64,000 nucleotides of DNA. Origin: Tyto alba (taxonomy: Eukaryota > Chordata > Aves > Strigiformes > Tytonidae). The translations under genes were made by a program, and so were the position numbers. The stretch spans positions 27,416,698 to 27,480,697 of the forward strand of contig NW_024881321.1 of the NCBI RefSeq assembly GCF_018691265.1, written 5' to 3'. Shown in pieces: positions 28,759 to 40,616 of the stretch. The notes below the pieces were generated by a model that was not told the origin of the DNA, did no database searches, and saw only the letters and a program-made list of their open reading frames with translations. Positions within the stretch are counted from its first letter, which is position 1. Each line of letters starts with the position of its first letter.

Positions 28759-30374
28759 TTTCCACATCAAAGAAAACGAAAACGTGGTATAACTCCATGT
28801 GAGTCACATAAAGCCTGTACGCAGTCCTTCCATACCATATTTTTTACCATCGGAGTGCCTACATAGAGATATAGGAAGTATAAATACCACTCAAACATTA
28901 TAATCTTCTAGAAAGAAATCAAGTAATTGGACTGCTTTGGAAATAAATATAACTTGTTAGTGCATTTTCAAGTTTCTATTTCAAATTACCAATTGCTCAT
29001 GGCTAAATGTAAATTCATTAAGTACGACAAATTAACAGAGTTCAGTGATAAACAGCCTTAGGAGATCAGTGAACAAAATTATTGCAATCACATACAAAGC
29101 TGTTGGCAAGATCTTCATGCCAAACAGCTCTGAATGTCTTCAACACTAATTTGTCACCTATGTAGACTAGATAACAGTGACAATATCTTCCTGGTTACAG
29201 TATTCAGACATCATCAGAAGTGTAGGGGACAACAAAGAGACAACCTTGACAACAGCAAATCTTTTCAGAGAGAAGTCAGACAGTTCTTACTGCATGTTAA
29301 AATCTATGCCTCATTTTTAGGAGGATTCCATGTCTATGAGAAAAATTAAGTCAGGTAGCGAATGATCATGCTGGTGACAGAAAACTTTTTCTTCCCTTTG
29401 ACTCTCACGCATTAACACAAAAATGTCAGGAAATGCAAGAGATAGATGGTCTTTAATGGTTATCCAGCTCTCTGGCATTTAAAACATGCGTACTGGACCT
29501 ACTTTTTGTCAGAATCCCTCTAGAAATTTGTCACAAAAATTTGTCAAAAAATTTCTGAGATACAGCTTTCATTCCCTGCACTTTCACTCCATAGTAAGTA
29601 TGCTTACATCAAATGTTAGCATGCAGTATCAAGTAATACCTATTCCTTTAATTCTCCTATGCCTTTTTTTAGGTTTCTCACATGGAGAGTGTGGTCTTTT
29701 CTCTAAAAGGATATCACTGAAATATATCTTTCCTATTTGCCTCTGTTACCCTCTTCCGGTCCAATTTCCTTCTCCTCAGGAAGAAGGAAGAGTGGAGGCC
29801 ATTTTACATTTCAGGCACTAAGTACTTTGATTCACTATTTAAGTTTCAGATTGGTCACTAAGTAATTCTTCTGCTAGGTCTAGGAGTTTGGAGCTCTTGT
29901 CCTCAAAGGTGCATGTTTTCAGGTAGATGTAATGCTTTTGGTATTGTTTGTGCATCTGCACTTGTGTCTGTTGGTGTTTGTGGCCCACCTATATTTCACA
30001 AGACTTTTCATTGTTTTAGCATTTAAAAGGGTCCATATAAGGAGCATTAGCAAACAATAAACAGACTCTTTCAAACCTTCTTCCACAGTAAATGAAAAGT
30101 GTGTAAATCTCTAGAAGGCATCAGAGCAAAACTTAATCCCTGGACACTATGCATATATTAACCTCTACAAAGACTTTGATCAAATCCTTAAATGTCACCA
30201 GCCTTATTCTGTTTCTTCTGGGTCATTTAACATCACACACAACATAAGCATTGACCTTTATTGTTTGCAGGCATGCCTGAGGATACATTATCCAGACACA
30301 GACCAGAGATGCCAGTCTCTGTTCCTTAAAAGATCTAAATAACTCACAGTGGATGGAAAGCAGGATTTCATACT

Positions 30375-30840
30375 CATAGAATAATTTAGATTAGAAGGAA
30401 CTTCTGAAGGTGACCTGGTCCACCACCCACCTCCCCCTTTATATCCCCATTCAGTTCAAAGCAGGGACAACTTCAAAGACAGGTCTATCTTCAAGTTAGA
30501 TCAGGTTGCTCAGGGTCTTGCCTCAGTCAGTCAAGTTTTTAATATCTCCAAAGATAGAAATACCACAAACTGTCTCAACAGTCTATTCTAGTATTCAGCC
30601 ACCTTCATTGTGCAAAAAATTTTCGTAACGTCCAATTGGATTTTCCCATATTTCTTCTTGTGTCTACTGTCTCTCATTCTTAGGCTGTGGATCTTCAAGA
30701 AGAGTCTGGCTCCATCTTCTTTGTAACCTCCCATTAGGTAGCTGAAGGCAGCAATAAGATCCTCTCTTTGCTTTCTCTTCAGTCTGAACAATACAGCTCT
30801 CTTTTTCTCATACGCCATATGCTCCAACCCCCTGACTATT
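30375..30840 (-). mobile_element. CR1 LINE, truncated 3' fragment
   Basis: Reading the minus strand, the element ends near 30375 with the ATTCTATGAGT-type terminus typical of CR1. Features of the CR1 3' end seen in reverse on the + strand are catagaataatttagattagaaggaac, a ggttgctcagggtcttgcctcagtcag block, the tattcagccaccttcattgtgcaaaaaattttcgtaac block, and a catatgctccaaccccctgactattttg block. The copy is 5'-truncated and heavily diverged, and no reverse transcriptase reading frame survives. CR1 is the dominant LINE of birds and other sauropsids. The 5' limit is approximate; sequence up to about 31060 might also belong to it. Confidence 0.8.
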
Positions 30841-31255
30841 TTGCAGTTTGAAGTAGAGGTTTGTATAGGAACTCCCTTCTTCCTTCCTATGCCACTGAAA
30901 ATAGCAGTCAATGAAGAGATTACTAGTAGGATAGAGAACCCATTTGGTTGGACATGTGAAGGACAACATGAATTCGCTGAGGGTCATTGTCCCACAGCAG
31001 CAGTCCAGTACCCAGCACAAGTAGCTTTCCCACCTCATCCATCATAATCAGCCCTTGTCTTAGCACTGGGCAGCATGGAAATAGCACATTCACAGACAAA
31101 AGCAAAAGCAAAAAACAATCCCCTTAGTTTTACACCAAAGCCAATGCTTTGATAACAGTGTATGTACTGTAAGGGCACTCTATCAGTGGTGCACATGCTG
31201 CCCACAGAGAATACCAGCCAGAAATCTCTACAAGCATTTTCTCCACAGATCATGA

Positions 31256-31815
31256 ATGGGAGTTCTGAAGTCTGATTATTCTGTTCATTCTTCAGACGTG
31301 GGGATGTCTAGCCATGAACCCCTCAGTAGGCAGCACAAGCAAGATGTGTCAAATTTTGCTCAAGGGGGATCAGAGCCAGAAGGCCTTTTTAATGCACCTT
31401 CAGGCCAATTACTGTCTACTTCCCCAGTGGTTTCCACACTTCTGAAGGCTCTGAGGAAAACCAAATGGGACAGAAAAAACAATTCCTCTAGTGTGGAACT
31501 CAAAACCATCTTGCCCACAAAGTGCCTGACCCCTCAGTGGCTCCTGTGGTGCCCTAAAATATGCCTTCTCTGCTTCCAAATGGATATGCAGGGGAGCAAA
31601 CTCCCATTCAAATTAATTGCTTCCTGCTTAAGACAAGAGGAACATGAAACCCACTTCACTCACCGCCGTTTGTACGTCACCGCTACTGGTGCTCTCTCCT
31701 GCCAAGCAGGCACTGCTGGGAAAGAGTCTCCAGTGAGTAAGTGCATGCACACCCCCACTTGCAGAGCAAAATGCATAGAGATAATGCACGTCGAAGACCT
31801 CCAATTACTGAACAG
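31256..31815 (+). other. Candidate open reading frame ending at a consensus splice donor
   Basis: An ATG-started open frame of 187 codons is the longest in the window. Its stop, TAA at 31817-31819, is formed only by reading into AACAG|GTAAGT, a near-perfect 5' splice site with GT at 31816-31817. A plausible acceptor (cattttctccacag, AG at 31247-31248) lies just upstream, and an in-frame stop at 31253-31255 precedes the ATG. I recognise no domain, and residue composition is unremarkable. It could be an unannotated alternative or lncRNA exon, or a chance ORF in noncoding DNA. Confidence 0.15.
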
Positions 31816-32588
31816 GTAAGTAACTTTCCTCTTAGCACACTGCATGATTGAGTCCTAATTGAGCATCGCATTCCTCCTGGATGCAAAAGCAAACCATTAC
31901 GGACAAGTGAGTCAAAAAGCCAAAATAAAAATCAGTCAGATAGCTCAAGCATACCTGACAGAGCTATTTAAAGGATTCTGACCATTAGCTATCACTTCAG
32001 TGATATCACTTTTCATGCTGACATGAAAGGTGGCAGAGGAGCTATTTTCTCAGTCTCTTGCCTCTTCACAAAAGGAGACAAACATCAGGTACAAAATATT
32101 CAGAAAACTGTTAGCTGTCTTTGTCACCATCACATCTTCATCTGTCTCTAATTTTAGTGTTGGGTTTAGGGGTGGGGAGGGTACAAGTCTGAACAGCCAA
32201 ATACTGTTTTGTAAAGATTTTCAAAGAATAGTCTGTATATGAAAAAAGATGTGTCCACATGTAGATGATTACACTGATATTTAATGTGTGGGCCCCATAT
32301 AGATTTTGCTGATGTAACACAAAGACTTAGACCCAGATATTTAAATGTATGTATCCCATCTTTTCAATGTTTGGGTTTTATGATACAGTTGCCAGTGAGA
32401 TTGTGATCAGCATCGGTTTTCTTCCTTTGTTGTTATCCAGAAAAGTGCTGTTTCTCAAACCAATGGTATCTAGTGTAGTTTCATAGTTTCATGCCTAGTT
32501 TTATGAGAAGTTAGAGAAGACAATTTGAGGCTGATTTTATTTAAAATTAAGCCATTTCTCAGTCTATCTTGTTATCTGAGTCTTCCTT

Positions 32589-32628
32589 TACACACACACA
32601 CAAACACACACACACACAAAAAAAAAAA
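32589..32628. repeat. (CA)n microsatellite with poly-A tail
   Basis: CA dinucleotides are tandemly repeated, with one AAA interruption, and end in a run of about 12 A. Confidence 0.95.
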
Positions 32629-33069
32629 GTCTTCACAGTAATGCCATTCCTTTTAACTAAAAAGATGGCAAATACAAACAGCAAGTCTTAAAAGCAAATC
32701 AATCCTCTTATTTGGCTCTTGGCCGAAACTCCTCCTTTACTGAGGTCATGTGTTCTCTCTCCCAATTTATATTCTTTCTTTTCCTCTCAAACAATGAGGT
32801 ATGGAAGTCTTCTGTTATGAAAAGTGTATGTTTATCCCTTCTGAAATTTAGCTCATCAGAACTGTTCAATAGAAACACCAAGGATACAAATTTGAATTAC
32901 AGTTCTGAGCTATGTGTGCGTATCTCTTCATTAGAACATGGGCCAGTATCAATAGCAACCTTCCCACTGCTGTCAGTAAATTTTGGATTGGGTCTTTTAG
33001 ACCTAGATGCAAAATGAATGGACGTACTGAGTGAGTCCAGAGCTGAATCCTGAGCCAGTCACTGCTGTT

Positions 33070-33117
33070 ATGCTAGCATTTTAGATCATCACAGCTAAAA
33101 TGCTAACATTTCAGATC
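33070..33117. repeat. Imperfect direct repeat containing an 11-bp hairpin
   Basis: ATGCTAGCATTTTAGATC at 33070-33087 recurs at 33100-33117 with two mismatches. In addition, TAGCATTTTAG at 33074-33084 is perfectly complementary in reverse to CTAAAATGCTA at 33095-33105, with a 10-base loop. The sequence is both a direct and an inverted repeat. Confidence 0.8.
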
Positions 33118-36100
33118 TTGACTTTCTTGGCATGTTCAGTACTTTGCTCATCAGTACCAGGTAGCACCTGCACATATAGCCTGGATCATATATCTATGTA
33201 GGTTCAGCACAGCTATCACCTTGAACCACTGAGCAGAGCCCGTCTTCCAAAATGGACATCAAGCGTGACAGAGCTCATTATCACCGCATTCACCTGCACA
33301 CGGAAAGTCTGGGTTTAATGCCTTTCCCTGGCTGGATAGATTCCAGCCTCCCATCTTTCTAGAAAGGGCCTTATCCATCACCTATAGTCCATCCTGGCAC
33401 AAGAACATCCTCCCAGCTGAATTCAGCAGTGTGTAGGAAAGACACAGAAATGGCTTAGGGCAAAACACCACTGAGCCTGGCTGTGAAGTGCAGTGATTAG
33501 AAATCTCACAACCCTCCCAGTTAGTTAGTGTGTCACTGACTTCCCCTCATTTCAATTTGCCACTGTAGACTGGTTGTTGGTCTCTGTGCCAACAGCTGTG
33601 TTTGCACTTGATGTGAGAACTGATGGCTCGAGCACATGAGCAATCCTTAGGAGCCGATTACACATACTTCACTACCACCCCTCTTAGATGCAGTACGGAA
33701 GAAGATAGTACAGCAAGAGAATCAAATCTGAATGCTGAGTTTTACTGAAGAGTTTCAGAGGCAACATGAACCCCGAAACAGAGATTGTTCCTCTCTTTGA
33801 ACTGGTGCCTCTTTCCCAGTCAGTCTCATTTCGGGGTACTTGGGCAGCTGTTCTTCTTCACTGAAGGTTTACTTCTTTTTCTTTCTTCCACATCCCTGGG
33901 TACAGAACCTTTCAATTCCACATGGCAAGTCCTCCTTTGACTGTCAACACAGCAGTCTTTTACTTTTTATCAGTGGAACACTGATTGTTTCTGTGTTGTA
34001 ATTAAAGGATATTAAATCTTGCCTATAAGGTTTCTTATTTGTTTGGACTTGGAGAGAAGCTGAAATATGTTACTAAATTGTGAATGCATCATCAGCATTG
34101 TCTGTTCTATCAGAACTAATGATAGGTAGGAAAGATGCAGAAGTGTGGCATAAAAATTATATCATCCATTTTTGACAAATTGTAATTTTATGGTACTTGG
34201 CATTTTGGAATGCCTTCACTTTTCAGGAACACTAAGATGAGGTCATTTAGACTATTATTGATTCTGCCATTATGGCATCATTCATGTTTAAAGCATTTAA
34301 CCCTCCATGAGGAGCTTTGAACTATAAATGGCTTTCTGTAATAAGGACAGCCTGCTGTTTTATAGCAATGGCACCAGATGTGTGGTCTCTTTCATGGCTG
34401 CCTCTATTGACGCAGTAACTTCTCTGATTCTCATGTTGCTTGGAACAGCAAGCATCTTGCTTGCTTGTTAAGATACAGCAAGAATCTTTTTAGTCTATAT
34501 ACTTGAAATCTTTTTAGCTAGGTTGGACTGTCTTTTCTGGAGTGATATTAGCTGAGTTTGGAATCAGTGAGCAAACTAACAAACTCTTGTCCCAGGTAAA
34601 CAGGAGGTACAGAATAAGTACTAATACAAGACATGATGTTCCTTTACTAGAGTCCACAATTAGGCTAATAACACCATACTGAGCTTTTTCAGCAAGTGGC
34701 CTTGTTTTTCTGAGCAACCAGACTGTTCCAGTGATTTTGCAGGAAGCATCTGCTCATTATTCCAAAGAGCTAAGTAAGGACATGACAGACTAACTCGGAT
34801 ACCCTCTTAAAACAAACCTGGGTATAACATTCACAAATGAAACAGCATATAGAAAAGAAAATTTAGAGTCTAATATTAAGTCCAGTGAAGTCAATGGGAA
34901 AATTTCTGTTCATTTTGTTAGGTCTTAGGTGAGAGTCACAGGGCAGATTCAGTAGGTGTTCAGAGAGTAAAGTCACAGCTTTGAACTAGTTATGGTCTAA
35001 GAGTGAACCCCCAAAGCTCCCCAAAAATAATAAATGCATTCGGTTCACAAATATGTATTTTTTCCTACCACTAGCCCTTTCAATTTAAAATACACCAGCA
35101 ATTACATTTTCATCCAAATTTGCCATAAGGAAGCATGATTTTTGTACCATTTACGATTTCCAACCCTCTGCAAACTCCACGGCTACCTGCAGATACAGCT
35201 GTCTTAAGTGTGACCATCTGTAGTCCATACCCAGCCAGCAGACCATCTCTTCTGAGTTACTGGAAGAGAAGCACCTCCCAGTTGCTGCTCATCAATGTCA
35301 GATAAGCATGAGATACGCAAGTTCAATTCTTCTTTGAACTACAAAGGGATGTTCTAGCATTTAGTATGCATTTAATTTTTTAGCTGTTGGGGCTCAGTGC
35401 ACTTGCTTAGCTATGGTACCTTCTGCCACCTGAAATGAGGTAGATTATGTGAGGCATCTGCATGGGGCTACCATATGTGATGGGACACATGTCACAGCAG
35501 CGCTTGAGAATGATAGTAGGGATGCACCCTCCTGAAACAACAACTGAAAGCCAGGTAGCATTCTCCAGGGCATCTCCAACACAAATGACAGCCAGCATTT
35601 GGGCAACTGGACCATATCCATCAAGCTAGGCAAAGGAATTTCTGTATGTATTGGAAATGCCAACCTGGCCTATAAGGGTGCATTGATACCGCTAAAAAGG
35701 AAGACGGCTAGGATACGATCCTGGCATCTTGGGGCTGTACAAGGTAAACTGTGCCTTGTCCACATTGCTGAGGACTAGTTTCCACAGAAGCAAAGTGCCT
35801 GCATCCACAGACCACACCACTTGCTCTTGGATCTCCTGTGGGTTTCACACTGTGTTGCTGTAATCTTAGAAAATACTGTTTGTGTGTGTGCATTTCCAGT
35901 TCAAACAATCTGAAATGAGAGCTGTGCTTCAGCCCATCAGTGTGGTAGCATGAAACTGAGCATATATGTCATGCGCCCTTGAACCTGGCATGCAGGTATA
36001 CGGCTGTGCAGAAGGCAAAGGCTGCAGGATGGCATTAGAGAGCTGCACAAGGCAGAGGGTATCACAAATATGCAATCTCACGTGCACTGCCTGCTGGGAG

Positions 36101-36644
36101 CAGTCCCTGGGATGAACTCTCCTCCAAGCCATGCCAGGGCATTGGGATGGAGAAAGCACTTGGGGTGGTCCGACATGGTGCCAGGGAACAAGTTAACAAT
36201 TTAGCTCCGTGAACCATTTGAGGTCCCATGCCTCTGCCTTCTCATGCTTTTCTTTAGCAATGTAGATCTGCCTTCAGTGTCTAGTGGTTAGTATGATTGA
36301 TGCTAGGTTTAAAAATGTAAGCCTCTACGAATATACTTATCTTTGTAACTTTTCAAATATAGGAGAAATATAAATCTGAGTGTGCTTGAAAATTTGATAT
36401 TGTTTTGAGCTATGATGACTGTGTCCAGCTTGGACAAAAGGACTCGGATAAGCAATTCTGCTCATTCTTCCTGGAACTTGCATGCCACCTCCCTCAGCAC
36501 ACCCTACAAACCACCACGTTCAATAGCATCCCTGCCTAAGACATGTGAGATCAGTATATTGAGGTAACCTACAACCCATGGAGAGTAGATGGTCTGTAGA
36601 TAATGTGCATGCTCCCAAAAATGAGAGTCAATGAGAATTAAGCA

Positions 36645-36700
36645 CTTAATACTGGCTAAAATCTGCTCCTGTCTTAATACTGGCTAAAATCTGCTTCTGT
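36645..36700. repeat. 28-bp tandem duplication
   Basis: Two head-to-tail 28-base units (36645-36672 and 36673-36700), each beginning CTTAATACTGGCTAAAATCT, differ at a single position near the end (C versus T). The near identity suggests a recent local duplication, probably by replication slippage. Confidence 0.9.
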
Positions 36701-39700
36701 CTACAATAAAGCTAAACCAAATGAGTACTGCAATGCACTACTACTTTAAGTTTCAGTGGCTTTCCTGTTGTGGGGAGTGAGAGGGCTTTGGGGAAGCAAA
36801 TGATCAGGACATTGATTTAATATCAGTTCTGATTTAAGTTTCTTGCAACAAAGTGGGTTATACTGACTCACAGCCTCTGTGTGTTGTTATTTGGATTCTA
36901 GATAAACAAAACTGTGGTTCATTAAAAACACATTAGCACTTTTGGTTTTACTTCTCAGGAGTCCAAAGGAAGAGGGGGCAATATGCCTTACATTTGATGT
37001 TATTTTTTAAACATTGAAAATCACAGGTAATTTATACATGATGTATTTACATATCAGTTCAAAATACATTTCATTAATATTGCTGCTGGTAGAGGAGCCA
37101 TGCTTTCATACAGCTTTGCTGTTCGTCAACAAGTCTGCTTTCTACAAATGGATACACGGATCATTCTGTGACTACTATACTGCAAGCTCCTGTCAGCAAA
37201 CCTGAATTTTTGTGGCTTTCACAGTATCACTACTTTTGCATATGAAGCATCTCACCCACAAGTGTCTTCAGGACCTCAGTCTGCACTGTGAGTATTTTGC
37301 ACATGTTATGAGGAAATATCTCCTGGAGTTTCCAAGTCCCCAAGTATGGATTACTGTTTTTTTTTTCAGTAGTACTTTTTCTTCACTGAGGTAAACACCT
37401 CAAAATCATACATCTGCTGAGAGAAAGTAGGTTAGCTTGCCATCCCTCAGGATGACAATCAGAGCTATCTGCTCCCAGTACTGTGTTGGCAAAATTCTGT
37501 TTGTGATGAAAATAAGGTTGGTCAGAGCTGTAATGCAGGCTACTGCTCACTGTGTTCGAGCAAGACCAGCTCTGGGTGTTTGGAGTCAAGTTAATGTGAG
37601 GAGGAGTCATTTCAGCACATTGTGAACTTAGACTGCACAAAATAATTTTGTTATTCATTGTATAGGGCTACACGTATCCATTGTGCATTTGTCAAAAGGA
37701 AATTTTAGATCTATTCCTGGAGTTATCAGGCATGTCTTTCTGTAATTGAATCTGGTTTCACTTTGCCTGTTGGGCTCACTTGACTTGTTCCTGTGCATTG
37801 CTTGCCGCCCTCCCCATTATTATAACCTCTTGTTTCTCTTTCTTGTAAAAATCCTCTGTAGAATTTTCATAAATCTGTGCTATCCTTAGGGGGATATTCA
37901 GTTCAGTCTATTTTTCTGGGGGTTTTTTTGGTGCTTTCTACCTACTGAATGCCTTTTGAATTTCAGAGAAAAATAAGATCCTAACACTGATACCTGCCTG
38001 TTGTCTGATTCTGAATGATAAATGAAATCATCTACAACTCTCCCTAGAATATAATCCAGCCTAGGCAGCACCACTGAATCTAACTTGTCAGGTCTTTAGA
38101 AACAAAAAAAAAAAAAAGTTTTCATTTGGCTTTGTTTTGCAATGAAGATACTTTTCAGAAACTTATTCCAAAGCAGCAATTGTGACAACCATGGTGTCAT
38201 GGTGTTTTGGAGAATCAGTTAAGAGAAATATTACCAGTATTACATTGCTCTGAAATTCTTATTCCTCTGTTTTTTTATGAATACAGTGTGATCATCCAAT
38301 GGACTGATATGAAAAGAGACACTTAAAAAAATTATTTGAGCACAAAGGTTTGTGTTGTTTCTGGAACAGTTTAAAAGTAGAATTTCAGTGCCTGTATCGT
38401 CAAGCCATGTTCAAGGACACTTTGATTTAAACTGTAACCAGTGCCCCAGTGTATAGTCACAGGGCTATTTCTGTTCTTTGGGGACCAAATCAGGCTGCCA
38501 GTGCACGTCCTTCATGGCAGAGTATCTGTCTAGAGAGAGGAAAGCAGATGTATGTATAAGGCTAAAAATCCCAAATATAGCCTCTAATAGGTGTGATAAT
38601 TATTTTCAGGAAAAATTGGTAAGATGCAGTTTAAATCCATGGGGCACAGTGTTCCAATGAATGTGTAGTGTTTTTATTAGGGGACTCACAGGATTTATAG
38701 CTGCTCCAAAGAAGTACATCTGCTCTATGACTACAGGCAACATTAGTTCCTAGGGAAAGTTTCTTGAAACTTTTTTTAATATGCTTTAACCTCTTGCATG
38801 CTGACTTAACATATCTAAAAGTGAGTTGCTCTGCTTAGTGCTCACCAGCAAAGGTTAGAGACAGCTTCCAGCTGCTCCAGATGCCCAGGCTGCGGTAACT
38901 CCTCTGGCTTGAGTCCCAGCTCCAGACTGTCAAGGCTCCAGCACATGCCATCCAAAACCTGTGTAGTTTCTGGGAAAGGAAATCCAGGTATAAAGACTGG
39001 ATGGGAATCACAGGTCTCTAGTAGGACCCGATTTAGATGACCAGGGGTTGCAGGACACATCATGGCATGCGGCAGCTGTTAAGTGTAGGGGGGTATTTGT
39101 CTATGTACCTACATAGAATGACCTTCTGGTCCTGAGAAATGGATACGCTGAAAGGATAGCCCAACAAAAGCCCATGTCTAAGTTGCACGCTTGCCTTAGC
39201 CCTATATTCACTCAGTGCTTTGACCCAACAAAGCTCCTGCCCCACAGCTGTGCTTACACTGGCAGGCTCAGAGCTTGGAGGTGCCACGGAAGAGTGTTAA
39301 ATCACCGCCCACCTCTGCGTGCCTGCATGACTTCACCATCAGTCAGGTATTCAAACTCTTTCACATCTCGCAGCGACAGGGCAAGCACACGCAGGTGGCT
39401 GCGTGCAAACAGGAGGCAGCACCCGCTGGCTGAAGAGTAGTGGTGGAAGCTGTTCCTGCTCCCCAACTCTCATGCCCAGCCACGGTGCAGGGGACTGTCC
39501 CCCAGCCTCACAGGGCATGGGAGCCTGTCCTGTCTCACCCAGCGGTGCAAGCTCCCCTGCAAGCATTTACAGGTCAAAGCTGGACCTACCATAACCATGG
39601 GAGATGGTTAGCAAGCTGGACCACAACTTCAGCAGACCCCAACTGTGCAGGACAGACAGTGCCAATTCTAAGACAGCTGAGGAGAGATATTCTATTCTGC

Positions 39701-39741
39701 ACAAAGGGGGAAGAAAAAGGGAGAGAGATAAAATAGAAATT

Positions 39742-39761
39742 AAAAAAAAAAAAAAAAAAAA
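39742..39761. repeat. Poly-A run
   Basis: This is a run of 20 A in intronic DNA, followed by gaaaaccc. Confidence 0.9.
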
Positions 39762-40251
39762 GAAAACCCAATTAAATGAGAAGTAATGAATTTTTCATTG
39801 TATTTCACGGCAAGTTATTACTGCTGTGACAAAAGAAGTTGAACGCCCTCACCCCTTCCCATAGCAGCTGAATTCATATGACCAGTGCTGCATGACTGTT
39901 CCTCCTTGTAGGTGCCCATTTGTGGCTGACGATGTGAACTAGAGAGAGTGTAACTTCTTCCTTGATATTTAGGGCAGAGTAGTCAACAACTGTTAGTTCT
40001 GCTGGCAAACGACCGGTAGGTCAGGCCATTACTCAGAACTATCACAGGACAATGTTGCCATTCAGAGCGCTGACTAAAGGAGAGGAGGAATGCCAAATGA
40101 ATGAGCAATCATCACAGTGTTTTGCTCAGGAGGGAAAACTCAGGATTCTATATTTCTCCTCCTTCTTGTTCTTCCTTGTGGCAATCTTTTTACACAACAG
40201 CAAGATGTTAACAATGCAGAACAAAAGGCATGCTAATAAGTATAATTTTCC

Positions 40252-40266
40252 TTTTTTTTTTTTTTT
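40252..40266. repeat. Poly-T run
   Basis: This is a run of 15 T. Confidence 0.9.
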
Positions 40267-40596
40267 CTCTGAACACCATATTTGCTTAATGTTCTTCTTT
40301 CCACCGTAGGTAGGAATTAAGTAAGAAAAAATGCTGCTGGGCTATTTCTTCCCACAGGGATTTTAATTTTTTTCAAGCCACCCCTCTCTGAGCATTTGTA
40401 CATTTGAGAGCAACTGTACATTTGCTCCCTTTCCTCCACAAACACCAGTTCCCCTCTAGGGACCTGCTGTTCTTGTACGCAAAGATGTAACAGCAGTGGA
40501 TAGCCGCAGAACAGTCTGTCTGAAACCCATTCTCATCTCTTTTTTTTATCCCAAGCGTTATCTCACTCATTATAAAAGACTTCTGTTTCTCTTAAC

Positions 40597-40616
40597 TTTT
40601 TTTTTTTTTTTTTTTT
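40597..40616. repeat. Poly-T run
   Basis: This is a run of 20 T. Confidence 0.9.

Larger units (their letters stand above)
2882..30374 (+). other. GPC6: Large GPC6 intron, left part
   Basis: This is the first part of a 51,504-bp intron that starts with a consensus gtaagg donor. It is AT-rich and has no recognisable exon of GPC6 or of another gene. I see the MIR-like fragment at 7612-7650 and simple repeats at 7083-7107, 18014-18057, 18370-18385, 22348-22431, 23045-23096 and 28742-28758, listed separately. Overlapping short open frames at 14327-14845 and 16329-16718 match no family I recognise and are probably noncoding. The remainder is unique-looking intronic DNA that may include conserved noncoding elements; sequence from one species cannot show that. 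Confidence 0.85.

Noticed and set aside
35400..36160. Overlapping minus-strand frames suggesting a decayed gene or transposase
   Set aside because: No motif or catalytic signature was identifiable, and the frames shift repeatedly. Not supportable without a database search.
38840..39570. Series of short minus-strand frames, one reading RVLALSLRDVKEFEYL near 39310-39400
   Set aside because: They looked protein-like and could be a fossil gene, but the pieces lie in different frames, stop codons intervene, and I recognise no family.
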